The notes beneath the pieces are model-generated. The model saw nothing but the letters and a program-made list of their open reading frames with translations, had not been told where the DNA came from and did not search any database. Source: an uncultured Lachnospiraceae bacterium (GTDB lineage: Bacteria; Bacillota; Clostridia; Lachnospirales; Lachnospiraceae). Taken from it: a DNA stretch of 34,183 nucleotides. Position 1 is the first letter of the stretch; every line of letters starts with the position of its first letter. This document shows positions 23,220-30,819 of this stretch, piece by piece. Made by a program: the position numbers and the translations under genes. Where the stretch lies: the NCBI GenBank assembly GCA_900314255.1, contig OMUP01000127.1, positions 1-34,183 of the forward strand. Reading direction: 5' to 3'.

Positions 23220-24506
23220 TCATTCGTGAAGCAGCGCGAGCGTGTCGAAGAAATTCTCAAATGTCTTGCCCGTGCACTCGCCGTCTCCGATCACGATCCC
23301 GTCCGACGCCAGACCCGTGACGGCAAATGCCATCGCGACCCTGTGGTCCTCGTATGTCTGTACGCGATACGGCTGTACCTTTCCCGGCCAGATCCGCACT
23401 CCGTCCCCGATATCCTCCGCGCGTATCCCCATGCCGGTCAGTTCTGTCACAATCGCGTGTATCCGGTCACTCTCCTGCAGGCGGATGTGCCCGATGCCGC
23501 GGATAGTCGTGACACCGCCGGCAAATGGCGCAATGGCCGCCAGCGTCAGCGCCTGGTCGGAAAAGTCCTTCATGTTCACGTCAATGCTTTTCAGGCGCCC
23601 GTCCGCAGGCCCCGTCACGCATATGCCGTCCGGGGTATCCTCTGCCTGACATCCCATCTCCTTCAGAACGTCAAGAAACCGGATATCGCCCTGAAGCGTG
23701 TCAGCGTGCAGGTTTCTGACCGTCACGCTGCCGCCGCACACCGCCGCCGCCGCGTAAAAATAGCAGGCCGCACTCACATCCGGCTCGATATCACAGCGGC
23801 CCGGCCGGTAGGTCTGACCGCCCGGCACGGTAAATTCACCGCTGCCGGTCTCATGGTCCACCCGGCAGCCGAACTGTTCCATCATGCGCGTCGTGATCTT
23901 CACATACGCGCCGTCCGCCCTTTTGCCGTCGGTGCGGATGTGAAGGCCGTCTGGCAGCACCGGCGCGTTCATGAGCAGCGCACTAAGAAACTGTGTGCTC
24001 TTTTCCGTGGCGACCGTCACTTCACGGCCGGGGCGGCCGCATCCGTGCACAACGGCCGGCAGGTGGCCGGCTTCCCCTGTAAATACAAATGAAGCGCCGA
24101 GCGCCTCAAGTGCCTCAAACAGCCCGTTCATCGGACGGCGGCTCATCTGCTCCGAGCAGTTCACCGTCCACACGCCGTCCCGCAGGGCAAGCAGCGCCGT
24201 GAGAAACCGCGAGGCGGTTCCGGCGCTGCCGGTGTACACGCTTGTCCCGGGCCCGGGAATCTTTCCGCCAAGGCCCCGTATCCGGATTTCCTTTGCCGCT
24301 TCATCCGCGTGCGTCTCAAATCCCAGCTGGTTAAGACTTTCCAGAAAATACCGGGAATCATCCGAAAAAAGTGCACCGGTGAGGACGGATGGCCCGGAGG
24401 CAAGTGCCGCCATCAGCAGCGCCCGGTTGGTAATGGATTTGGAGCCGGGAACTGTCACCGCGGCTGAGAGCGGGCGGCGGATTCTTTCAATCGGGTAATC
24501 CGCCAT
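23220..24506 (-). CDS. aroA: 3-phosphoshikimate 1-carboxyvinyltransferase (EPSP synthase)
   Basis: The 428-residue enzyme of the shikimate pathway joins shikimate-3-phosphate and phosphoenolpyruvate. Family motifs are intact: 'PGSKSITNRALLMAALA' (from 20), 'TGSAGTASRFLTALLAL' (92-108), 'RRPMNGLFEALEALGA', 'STQFLSALLM', 'LQESDRIHAI' and 'YEDHRVAMAFAVTGL'. The usual GNAGTA reads GSAGTA; the Gly linked to glyphosate sensitivity in E. coli is retained. Start: ATG 24504-24506 with GGGAGG about 10 nt upstream; an in-frame upstream start at 24542 would run into citrate synthase. The gap to citrate synthase is 4 nt. No other aro gene is nearby, so it is separated from the rest of its pathway. Confidence 0.95.
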   Translation of the reverse strand: MADYPIERIRRPLSAAVTVPGSKSITNRALLMAALASGPSVLTGALFSDDSRYFLESLNQLGFETHADEAAKEIRIRGLGGKIPGPGTSVYTGSAGTASRFLTALLALRDGVWTVNCSEQMSRRPMNGLFEALEALGASFVFTGEAGHLPAVVHGCGRPGREVTVATEKSTQFLSALLMNAPVLPDGLHIRTDGKRADGAYVKITTRMMEQFGCRVDHETGSGEFTVPGGQTYRPGRCDIEPDVSAACYFYAAAAVCGGSVTVRNLHADTLQGDIRFLDVLKEMGCQAEDTPDGICVTGPADGRLKSIDVNMKDFSDQALTLAAIAPFAGGVTTIRGIGHIRLQESDRIHAIVTELTGMGIRAEDIGDGVRIWPGKVQPYRVQTYEDHRVAMAFAVTGLASDGIVIGDGECTGKTFENFFDTLALLHE

Positions 24507-24510
24507 TGTC

Positions 24511-26025
24511 TCACGCCTCCCCGTTATTCTTTCCGGTCTCATCCTTTTCGCGCCAGATCATGCTGCTTTCGTCTGCTGCCGCGCCTTCCTGTTCTGCGTG
24601 CTGCAGTGCTGCCACCGGATTGTAGCCGACGCCCTGGCGCGCCAGCGGGTCGCGCTCTTCGATCGGAACGTAGCTGCGGTGATGGCCGACATACTTGTAC
24701 GCCGGGCGGATAATCTTTCCGGCGTTGTCCAGCTCCTCCAGGCGATGGGCGCTCCAGCCCGCGATCCGGGCTGTCGCAAAGATCGGCGTAAAAAGCTCTT
24801 CCGGAATGCCGAGCATCTGGTAGACGAAGCCGCTGTAGAAGTCGACGTTGGCGCAGAACGGCTTGAAAATCTCCCGGCGCGCGTTGATGTGTTCCGGAGC
24901 GATTTTCTCGACGAGAGTGTACAGGGCGAATTCCTTCTCCATGTGCTTCTCTCTTGCAAGGCGCGCCGCAAATTCCTTGAGGATTCTCGCTCTCGGGTCC
25001 GACAGCGTGTAGACCGCGTGGCCCATGCCGTAGATCAGACCGGCGTGATCAAACGCCTGCTTGTCAAGAATCCGGTCAAGATACTTTCCGACTTCTGTCT
25101 CATCGGTCCAGTCGGACACATTTTCCTCGATGTCACGGAACATGTGCTGAACCTTCAGGTTGGCGCCGCCGTGGCGGGGACCTTTCAGCGACGCGATGGA
25201 CGCCGCGACCGCCGAGTACGTATCCGTGCCGCTGGACGTGACAACATGGTTGGTAAATGTCGAGTTGTTGCCGCCGCCGTGCTCCGCGTGCAGAACCAGG
25301 CAGATGTCGAGGACCTCCGCCTCCAGTCGCGTGAAATCTCCGTCATCCCGGAGCATGTGCAGAATGTTCTCGGCCGTCGAGAAGCCCTTGCGCGGATTCT
25401 TGATGACCAGGGCGCCGTTGCGGCGGAAATGCACATATGCCTTGTACGAATAGATGGAGATCAGCGGAAGCTTGGCGACCAGCTGAAGGGACTGGCGCAG
25501 GACATTCGGTATCGAGATGTCGTCCGGCTTTGCGTCGTAGGAATACAGCGACAGAACGGCCCGCATCAGGGAGTTCATCAGGTTGTCGTTGGTTCCCTTC
25601 ATGATGATGTCGCGGATGAAGGAGCCGGAGAGCTCCTGAAGATCCGAGAGCATCCGCACAAAATCCCGCAGCTGTTCTGAGGACGGCAGGCGGCCGAAAA
25701 GAAGCAGGTACGCGACCTCTTCGTAGCGGAAACGCCGGCCGGCGCCGCCGCGGATGATATCTTCCACGTTGAAGCCCTGAAAGAACAGAGTTCCGTCCAC
25801 CGGGATCTTGCGCCCGTTGATATTTTTCGTCCCGGACACGTCGGAGATCTCCGTCAGTCCGGTCAGGACGCCGTTGCCGCTGCTGTCGCGCAGGCCGCGC
25901 TTCACATCGTATTCCACATACAGGTTCTGATCGATCGAGCCCGACATCTGGGCTTCCTCGACCAGCTGGCGGAACTCCAGCTCATTTACGTTGGTCAGTT
26001 CCATCATTTCTGCATTGTCCGCCAT
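24511..26025 (-). CDS. gltA: citrate synthase (Si type)
   Basis: This enzyme condenses oxaloacetate and acetyl-CoA. The 504-residue protein shows the catalytic triad in family context: H249 in 'LHAEHGGGNNSTFT', H336 in 'YGMGHAVYTLSDPRA', D395 in 'CANVDFYSGFVY'. The N-terminal segment before residue 55 is typical of Clostridia citrate synthases. The C-terminus runs about 45 residues past the usual end ('SYVPIEERD') as a polar tail. Start: ATG 26023-26025, with AGAGAGG 6 nt upstream; an ATG two codons earlier abuts that site. It lies 18 nt after whiA and 4 nt before aroA. Methylcitrate synthesis cannot be excluded, but no prp genes are present. It may feed glutamate synthesis through an incomplete TCA cycle. 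Confidence 0.93.
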   Translation of the reverse strand: MADNAEMMELTNVNELEFRQLVEEAQMSGSIDQNLYVEYDVKRGLRDSSGNGVLTGLTEISDVSGTKNINGRKIPVDGTLFFQGFNVEDIIRGGAGRRFRYEEVAYLLLFGRLPSSEQLRDFVRMLSDLQELSGSFIRDIIMKGTNDNLMNSLMRAVLSLYSYDAKPDDISIPNVLRQSLQLVAKLPLISIYSYKAYVHFRRNGALVIKNPRKGFSTAENILHMLRDDGDFTRLEAEVLDICLVLHAEHGGGNNSTFTNHVVTSSGTDTYSAVAASIASLKGPRHGGANLKVQHMFRDIEENVSDWTDETEVGKYLDRILDKQAFDHAGLIYGMGHAVYTLSDPRARILKEFAARLAREKHMEKEFALYTLVEKIAPEHINARREIFKPFCANVDFYSGFVYQMLGIPEELFTPIFATARIAGWSAHRLEELDNAGKIIRPAYKYVGHHRSYVPIEERDPLARQGVGYNPVAALQHAEQEGAAADESSMIWREKDETGKNNGEA

Positions 26026-26043
26026 AGTCATCCTCTCTTCCCG

Positions 26044-26988
26044 TCATTTGCCATTTGTCTGTGAAAGTCCGTCCGCGATCTGGATCAGCCGGCGCAGTCT
26101 GTGATTGACGCCGGACTTGCCGATCGGCGGATCAAGCGTCTCTCCGAGGCTTTTCAGATCGAGCTCCGGATTCTCAAGACGCGCCTGCGCGATCTCCCGA
26201 AGCTGCACCGGAAGACTTTCCAGCCCGCCCTCGTCGCGGATCTTCTCGATCGCCTTCAGCTGCCGGACCGCCGCCACAGCCGTTTTGTTGGAGTTGGCCG
26301 TCTCGCAGTTCACCTTGCGGTTCACCTCGTTGCGCACTTCCTTGTAGATCACGACGTTTGTGAGGTCCATCTGACTCACATACGCCCCCATCAGGTTCAG
26401 GGCGTCGGTGATCTGCCCTGCTTCCTTCACATAGACCACCGTGCTGTTCTTGCGGTGCACCGTGTGTGCGTCGATGTGAAAGAACCAGAAAATCTGTGTG
26501 AGCTTCTTCGCGTCCGCCGCATAGCTGCACACGATCTCCATGTGATACTGCTTGCGCGGATCGGTGAGCGATCCGGCCGCCAGGAACGCACCGCGTAAGA
26601 ATGCCTTGCGGTCATCCTCGCGCTGGATCAGAATGTCATGCACAAAGACCGGCTCGATCTGCCCCGTCTTCGGGTCCATCCACTTGACCGCCATCAGGGC
26701 CCGGTGCACCTGCTCCTCGTCTGTGAGCCGGACCGTGTAAACTCTGCGGCCTTCCCGCTCCACAGACAGATCCCCTTCCCCGATGGCAAATGCCTTCGCG
26801 AGCAGATCCATGTACGCCGCCCGGGCGCTTTTATTCTCGGTTGAAAACAAGAGCTGCCATTTTCCGCCGCGCGCCCTCCGGACCTTGCCCGAAAAGGCAA
26901 GGAGTCCCGCCAGCTCGGCGATCTGACAGTGCTTCGCGCCGTCGTTTCTCTTTTCCAGCTCTTCCTTTACGTCTGATGAAAAACTCAT
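26044..26988 (-). CDS. whiA: DNA-binding protein WhiA
   Basis: The 314-residue protein matches WhiA: an N-terminal LAGLIDADG-like domain pair (about 1-215, with 'RKAFLRGAFLAAGSLTDPRK' and 'YHMEIVC') and a C-terminal helix-turn-helix ('LKSLGETLDPPIGKSGVNHR' then 'LRRL', about 276-300). WhiA controls sporulation and division in Actinobacteria and influences division and chromosome segregation in B. subtilis. It directly follows rapZ (22-nt gap), as in most Bacillota, though yvcK, often between them, is missing. The ribosome binding site is weak (GCGGGA). The next gene, citrate synthase, starts 18 nt after it. Confidence 0.95.
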   Translation of the reverse strand: MSFSSDVKEELEKRNDGAKHCQIAELAGLLAFSGKVRRARGGKWQLLFSTENKSARAAYMDLLAKAFAIGEGDLSVEREGRRVYTVRLTDEEQVHRALMAVKWMDPKTGQIEPVFVHDILIQREDDRKAFLRGAFLAAGSLTDPRKQYHMEIVCSYAADAKKLTQIFWFFHIDAHTVHRKNSTVVYVKEAGQITDALNLMGAYVSQMDLTNVVIYKEVRNEVNRKVNCETANSNKTAVAAVRQLKAIEKIRDEGGLESLPVQLREIAQARLENPELDLKSLGETLDPPIGKSGVNHRLRRLIQIADGLSQTNGK

Positions 26989-27010
26989 GTATCCCGCCTG
27001 TGCATGCGGC

Positions 27011-27862
27011 TTACCGCCTGATATCCCTGTGCTCCAGTCTCATACCATACGAGGTTTTTGACAGCGCCTGATACACCTTGTTCGCGATGGTCACGGACCG
27101 GTGCCGCCCGCCGGTGCACCCGAAGGCCACCACCAGCGATGTCTTGCCCTCCCGGACGTAGTTGGGGAGCAGAAACAGCAGCATGTCTGTCACCTTTTCC
27201 AGAAAATCCCCCGTAACCTTGAAACCGCACACGTAGTCGCTCACCGGCGCATCGTTGCCGGTCAGAGGCTTGAGCTGCGGGATATAGAACGGGTTCGGCA
27301 GGAAACGGACGTCAAAGACCAGATCGGCGTCCTCCGGAATCCCGTACTTGAACCCGAACGAACGGATCGTCACAAACAGGTTCTGAAATCCTTCGCCCTG
27401 CTCGAAAATCCGCTCCAGCTCCTGCTTCAGTTCCCGGGTCAGGAGCTGGCTTGTGTCGATCAGGAAATCCGCCTGATCCCGCAGCGCCTGCATGGCCTGC
27501 CGCTCGCGCCGGATGCCGTCGGCAATGTCACCGCCCTTTGCCAGCGGGTGCAGCCGTCTTGTCTCCTTGTAGCGCCGGATGATCGTAGGCGTCGCCGCAT
27601 CAAGAAACAGAACTTTTACATTCTCCTCTTTATCCCGCATGGACGAAATCAGGCCGGCCAGCGTCTCATATCCTCTCGTGCGGATGTCAACTCCCGCCGC
27701 GATCCCGGGCAGGTCCGGATTGTCCTTGCGGAAATCGTCAACCGTCCGTTCGATCATGTTTGCGGGCAGGTTGTCGACGCAGTAATATCCCATGTCTTCG
27801 AGCATATTGAGCGCCGTACTTTTTCCGGCACCCGACATTCCGGTGACAAATACCAGCTTCAT
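27011..27862 (-). CDS. rapZ: RapZ/YvcJ nucleotide-binding protein
   Basis: The 283-residue P-loop protein has Walker A 'GMSGAGKST' (8-16), 'GYYCVDNLPA' (25-34), 'DTSQLLTREL', and a C-terminal domain with 'AFGCTGGRHRSVTIANKV'. In E. coli RapZ is the adapter that directs RNase E to the GlmZ small RNA and senses glucosamine-6-phosphate; in Bacillus YvcJ is an NTP-binding protein of less clear role linked to competence. Its place between murB and whiA fits envelope-precursor control. The start codon overlaps the murB stop as ATGA, with GGGAGA 4 nt upstream. Confidence 0.96.
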   Translation of the reverse strand: MKLVFVTGMSGAGKSTALNMLEDMGYYCVDNLPANMIERTVDDFRKDNPDLPGIAAGVDIRTRGYETLAGLISSMRDKEENVKVLFLDAATPTIIRRYKETRRLHPLAKGGDIADGIRRERQAMQALRDQADFLIDTSQLLTRELKQELERIFEQGEGFQNLFVTIRSFGFKYGIPEDADLVFDVRFLPNPFYIPQLKPLTGNDAPVSDYVCGFKVTGDFLEKVTDMLLFLLPNYVREGKTSLVVAFGCTGGRHRSVTIANKVYQALSKTSYGMRLEHRDIRR

Positions 27863-28785
27863 AGCCTCTCTCCCACAATCTTCACTTCCGGCTCCAGCCT
27901 GACGCCGGTCTGCGAAAAGACCTTTTCCTGCACGCGTGCGATCAGCTCCTCGATATCAGAAGCCGTGGCGCCGCCCCGGTTGATCACAAACCCGGCGTGC
28001 TTTTCGGAAACCTGAGCACCTCCGACGGTAAAACCTTTCAGCCCCGCGTCCATGATAAGTTTCCCGGCAAAATACCCTTCCGGTCTCTTGAAGGTCGACC
28101 CGGCGCTCGGATATTCGAGCGGCTGTTTCTCTCTTCTCTTCTGTGCGAGCTCCCGCATCCGCTGCGTGATCTGCTCCGGATCGCCTTCCCTGAGCTGAAA
28201 CACGGCGGAAAGCACCAGCCCTCCGTTTTCGTCCAGAATACTGTGCCGGTAGGAAAGCTGAAGATCTTCCGGCGTGCAGGCAAGAATCCGCCCGTCCGGC
28301 ATCAGCACTCTCGCGGACTGCAGGATGTCTTTCATCTCGCCGCCGTAGGCGCCGGCGTTCATGCGGACGGCGCCGCCCACGCTGCCGGGAATCCCGCAGG
28401 CAAATTCAAGCCCCGTGAGGCCTTGTGCGGCCGCCTCGTGCCCCACGGCGGACAGCTTCGCCCCCGCCTGGGCCGTGAGCAGGGCGCCGTCCTGCGTCTT
28501 CTTCACCGTGACACGCGAGAATTCTCCGCCAAGCCTTATCACAACACCGCGGATTCCGCCGTCCCTGACAAGCAGATTGCTGCCGCTGCCGAGCACAAAA
28601 TACGGCTCGCCCGCCTCCCGCAGAAATGCAGTGAGTGCCAGGATCTGCTCTTCTGTTTCAGGCGTGCACAGGAAATCCGCCGGGCCGCCCACGCGGAAGG
28701 TGGTGACGCTGCACATGCTTTCATTTTCCTTCACATTGTCTGCGCCCAGAATTCCGACAAGTTTTCCTTTCAAATTCTCTCTCAC
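27859..28785 (-). CDS. murB: UDP-N-acetylenolpyruvoylglucosamine reductase
   Basis: The 308-residue FAD enzyme catalyses the second step of UDP-MurNAc formation. It shows 'TTFRVGGPADF', 'GSGSNLLV' (66-73), 'GIPGSVGGAVRMNAGAYG' (132-149), 'YPSAGSTFKRP' with the catalytic Ser at 230, and the terminal 'LEPEVKIVG' with the catalytic Glu near 299. The start is GTG at 28783-28785, with GGAGG 6 nt upstream, 16 nt after the glucokinase stop. The open frame continues 65 codons upstream into the glucokinase gene, but those residues have no MurB similarity. The ATG at 28788-28790, close by, is followed at once by a stop in its own frame. Confidence 0.94.
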   Translation of the reverse strand: MRENLKGKLVGILGADNVKENESMCSVTTFRVGGPADFLCTPETEEQILALTAFLREAGEPYFVLGSGSNLLVRDGGIRGVVIRLGGEFSRVTVKKTQDGALLTAQAGAKLSAVGHEAAAQGLTGLEFACGIPGSVGGAVRMNAGAYGGEMKDILQSARVLMPDGRILACTPEDLQLSYRHSILDENGGLVLSAVFQLREGDPEQITQRMRELAQKRREKQPLEYPSAGSTFKRPEGYFAGKLIMDAGLKGFTVGGAQVSEKHAGFVINRGGATASDIEELIARVQEKVFSQTGVRLEPEVKIVGERL

Positions 28786-28801
28786 TTCATTCCTCCAGCT
28801 G

Positions 28802-29767
28802 TCAGTCTGCCCGGCTGTCGAGCACCAGGCGCGCCGCTCCGTACATGCCGGCGTCGTTGCCGAGCGCCGCCTGCACGATCTTCGCATCGCGCGAGGCGTA
28901 GAATGCCAGTTCCCGGTACGGTCTGCGGATCTTGTCCAGATAGAAATCGCCGGCCTTTGAAACGCCGCCGCCGATGACATAAATCTCCGGGTCTACAACG
29001 CCGGCCGCCACAGCCAGACCGCGCGCCAGATACCCGCAGGAGTAGTCAAGGACTTCATTTGCGAGCGCATCGCCCTCTCTGGCTGCATCCACAACGTCCT
29101 TCGCCATGAAATCCGGGAGCTTTCGCAGGGTGCTCGGCATATCGGTTTCTTTCAGTCTGCGCTTTGCCGCCCGGATAATGCCTGTGGCAGAGGCCGCCTG
29201 CTCGAGGCACCCGGTCTTGCCGCAGTTGCAGGGCTCCGTGAGGCCTTCAACGAGCGGAATATGACCGAGCTCGCCGCCTGCGCCGTGCGCGCCGAACACA
29301 ACTCCGCCGTTGACGATGACGCCGCACCCGAGGCCTGTCCCGACCGTAATCATCACCATGCTCTTTGTGCCTTTTCCGGCGCCCTTCCAGAATTCGCCGA
29401 GCGCCGCCACATTGGCGTCATTGCCGGCGGCCGACGCAATGCCGTTATTCAGCTTCCGGGATTCGTCTGCCACATCGACCTTGCCCCAGCCGAGGTTGAC
29501 GCAGCCATTTACCACGCCGTCTTCCTGGACCGGCCCGGGAACGCCGTAGCCGATGCCCAGGACATCGCTTTCCTGAATCTGGAATTTCTGTCTGAGCTCC
29601 GTGATGTGCCGGCTGATATCGCTTAAAATATAGCGGCCCTTTTCTTCGGTTCTGGTATGAATCTCATCTTTGTACAGAAGGTCTCCATCCTCGCTGAAAA
29701 TGCCGCATTTCACGGTCGTTCCGCCGATATCAATGCCAAATACGGTCTTTCCCTCAATCTTCGTCAT
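28802..29767 (-). CDS. glk: ROK-family glucokinase
   Basis: The 321-residue sugar kinase has 'GIDIGGTTVKCGIF' (11-24, phosphate binding), 'GNDANVAALGE' with catalytic D117, 'VGTGLGCG' (142-149), and the ROK signature 'GELGHIPL' followed by zinc ligands C180, C182 and C187 in 'CNCGKTGCLEQ'. This set fits glucokinase rather than a ROK repressor, as no DNA-binding domain is present. It phosphorylates glucose at the start of glycolysis. The start ATG lies 14 nt inside the hprK end, with GGGAGT about 10 nt upstream. The pairing with hprK ties sugar entry to carbon-catabolite control. Confidence 0.92.
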   Translation of the reverse strand: MTKIEGKTVFGIDIGGTTVKCGIFSEDGDLLYKDEIHTRTEEKGRYILSDISRHITELRQKFQIQESDVLGIGYGVPGPVQEDGVVNGCVNLGWGKVDVADESRKLNNGIASAAGNDANVAALGEFWKGAGKGTKSMVMITVGTGLGCGVIVNGGVVFGAHGAGGELGHIPLVEGLTEPCNCGKTGCLEQAASATGIIRAAKRRLKETDMPSTLRKLPDFMAKDVVDAAREGDALANEVLDYSCGYLARGLAVAAGVVDPEIYVIGGGVSKAGDFYLDKIRRPYRELAFYASRDAKIVQAALGNDAGMYGAARLVLDSRAD

Positions 29768-30710
29768 CGTCGTCTGTACTCCCTTTCATCAGGTTTTCCT
29801 GAACACGGCGGTAAAGCTCCTTCGCCGCGTTGTATCCCATTTTCTTCTGCCGGTGGTTGACGGCTGCCGCCTCGACAATGACCGCCAGGTTGCGGCCCGG
29901 GCGGATCGGAAGCGAGTGGCAGACAACCTTGGTGCCGAGGTACTCGGTGTACTCCTCTTCCATGCCGAGTCTGTCGTACTCTCTGTCCTTGTTCCAGTCC
30001 TCAAGTTTGATGACCATGTCGATCTGCTGCGTCTCTTTGACTGACTCGACGCCGAACAATGTCTTGACATCAATGATGCCGATGCCGCGCAGCTCGATGA
30101 AATATTTGGTTACGCCGGGCGCCTGTCCGACCAGAACTTCGTCCGAGATCTTGCGGATCTCCACCGCGTCGTCCGTCACCAGACGGTGTCCCCGCTTGAT
30201 GAGCTCCAGCGCCGCCTCGGACTTTCCGATGCCGCTCTCGCCGGTGATCAGAACACCTTCGCCGTATACATCCACCAGCACACCGTGGATGACGATGCAG
30301 GGCGCCAGCTCGGCGCGCAGCCACCGGATCACCTCTGCCATAAACGAAGATGTAGACTTGGAGGACTGCAGAATCGGAATGCGGTACGTCTTGGCCATCT
30401 CCAGAACCTGCGCCTCCGGCGTGAGTTCCCGGCAGAATACCAGGCAGGGAATATTGCTGGAGAGCAGCTGCCGGTAGCGGTCAATCCGCTCTTTCTCCGG
30501 AAGACTCTCCAGATAGGAATATTCGACATTTCCGATGATCTGAAGCCGGTCGTTGTCAAACTGGTCGTAGAATCCGGTCAGCTGCAGCGCCGGACGGTTG
30601 ACCTCCGGGATGTGCAGGAAGATATCCCCTGTGTTCACCTCCGGCGTCAGATTCTTCAGTTCCATTTTCTTGATGACTTTGGTCAGTTTTACTCTCTCAT
30701 TGCTCGCCAT
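29754..30710 (-). CDS. hprK: HPr kinase/phosphorylase
   Basis: This bifunctional enzyme phosphorylates HPr on Ser46 and removes the phosphate, acting as the sensor of carbon catabolite repression in Bacillota. The 318-residue protein has an N-terminal domain (about 1-130), then H142, Walker A 'GESGIGKS' (157-164), 'LVTDDAVEI', and the signature region 'ELRGIGIIDVKTLFG'. The tail ends in a run of Asp. The start is ATG 30708-30710 with AAAGGA about 6 nt upstream; a TTG 10 codons earlier is less likely. A promoter lies just upstream in the uvrC 3' end. HPr itself is not in the window. Confidence 0.95.
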   Translation of the reverse strand: MASNERVKLTKVIKKMELKNLTPEVNTGDIFLHIPEVNRPALQLTGFYDQFDNDRLQIIGNVEYSYLESLPEKERIDRYRQLLSSNIPCLVFCRELTPEAQVLEMAKTYRIPILQSSKSTSSFMAEVIRWLRAELAPCIVIHGVLVDVYGEGVLITGESGIGKSEAALELIKRGHRLVTDDAVEIRKISDEVLVGQAPGVTKYFIELRGIGIIDVKTLFGVESVKETQQIDMVIKLEDWNKDREYDRLGMEEEYTEYLGTKVVCHSLPIRPGRNLAVIVEAAAVNHRQKKMGYNAAKELYRRVQENLMKGSTDDDDED

Positions 30711-30790
30711 ATGCCGTCCTTTCACGAAAGTTCCGTACAATTTCGTTCTGCCGGAGCCCTTATACCGCGCTCCCGCATAAGTATGGACTC

Positions 30791-30819
30791 ATTATACCGT
30801 AAAAGCTCTCACCCGTGAA
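30791..30819 (-). promoter_or_regulatory. promoter of the hprK-aroA gene run
   Basis: The minus strand shows TTCACG (30814-30819, 4 of 6), a 17-nt spacer and perfect TATAAT (30791-30796), about 80 nt before hprK. The -35 box lies within the last codons of uvrC, so no terminator separates the two units and read-through from uvrC is likely as well. Confidence 0.68.

Noticed and set aside
28786-28980. 65-codon N-terminal extension of MurB
   Set aside because: It overlaps the end of the glucokinase gene in another frame, has no MurB similarity, and a GTG with a good ribosome site fits the usual MurB length.
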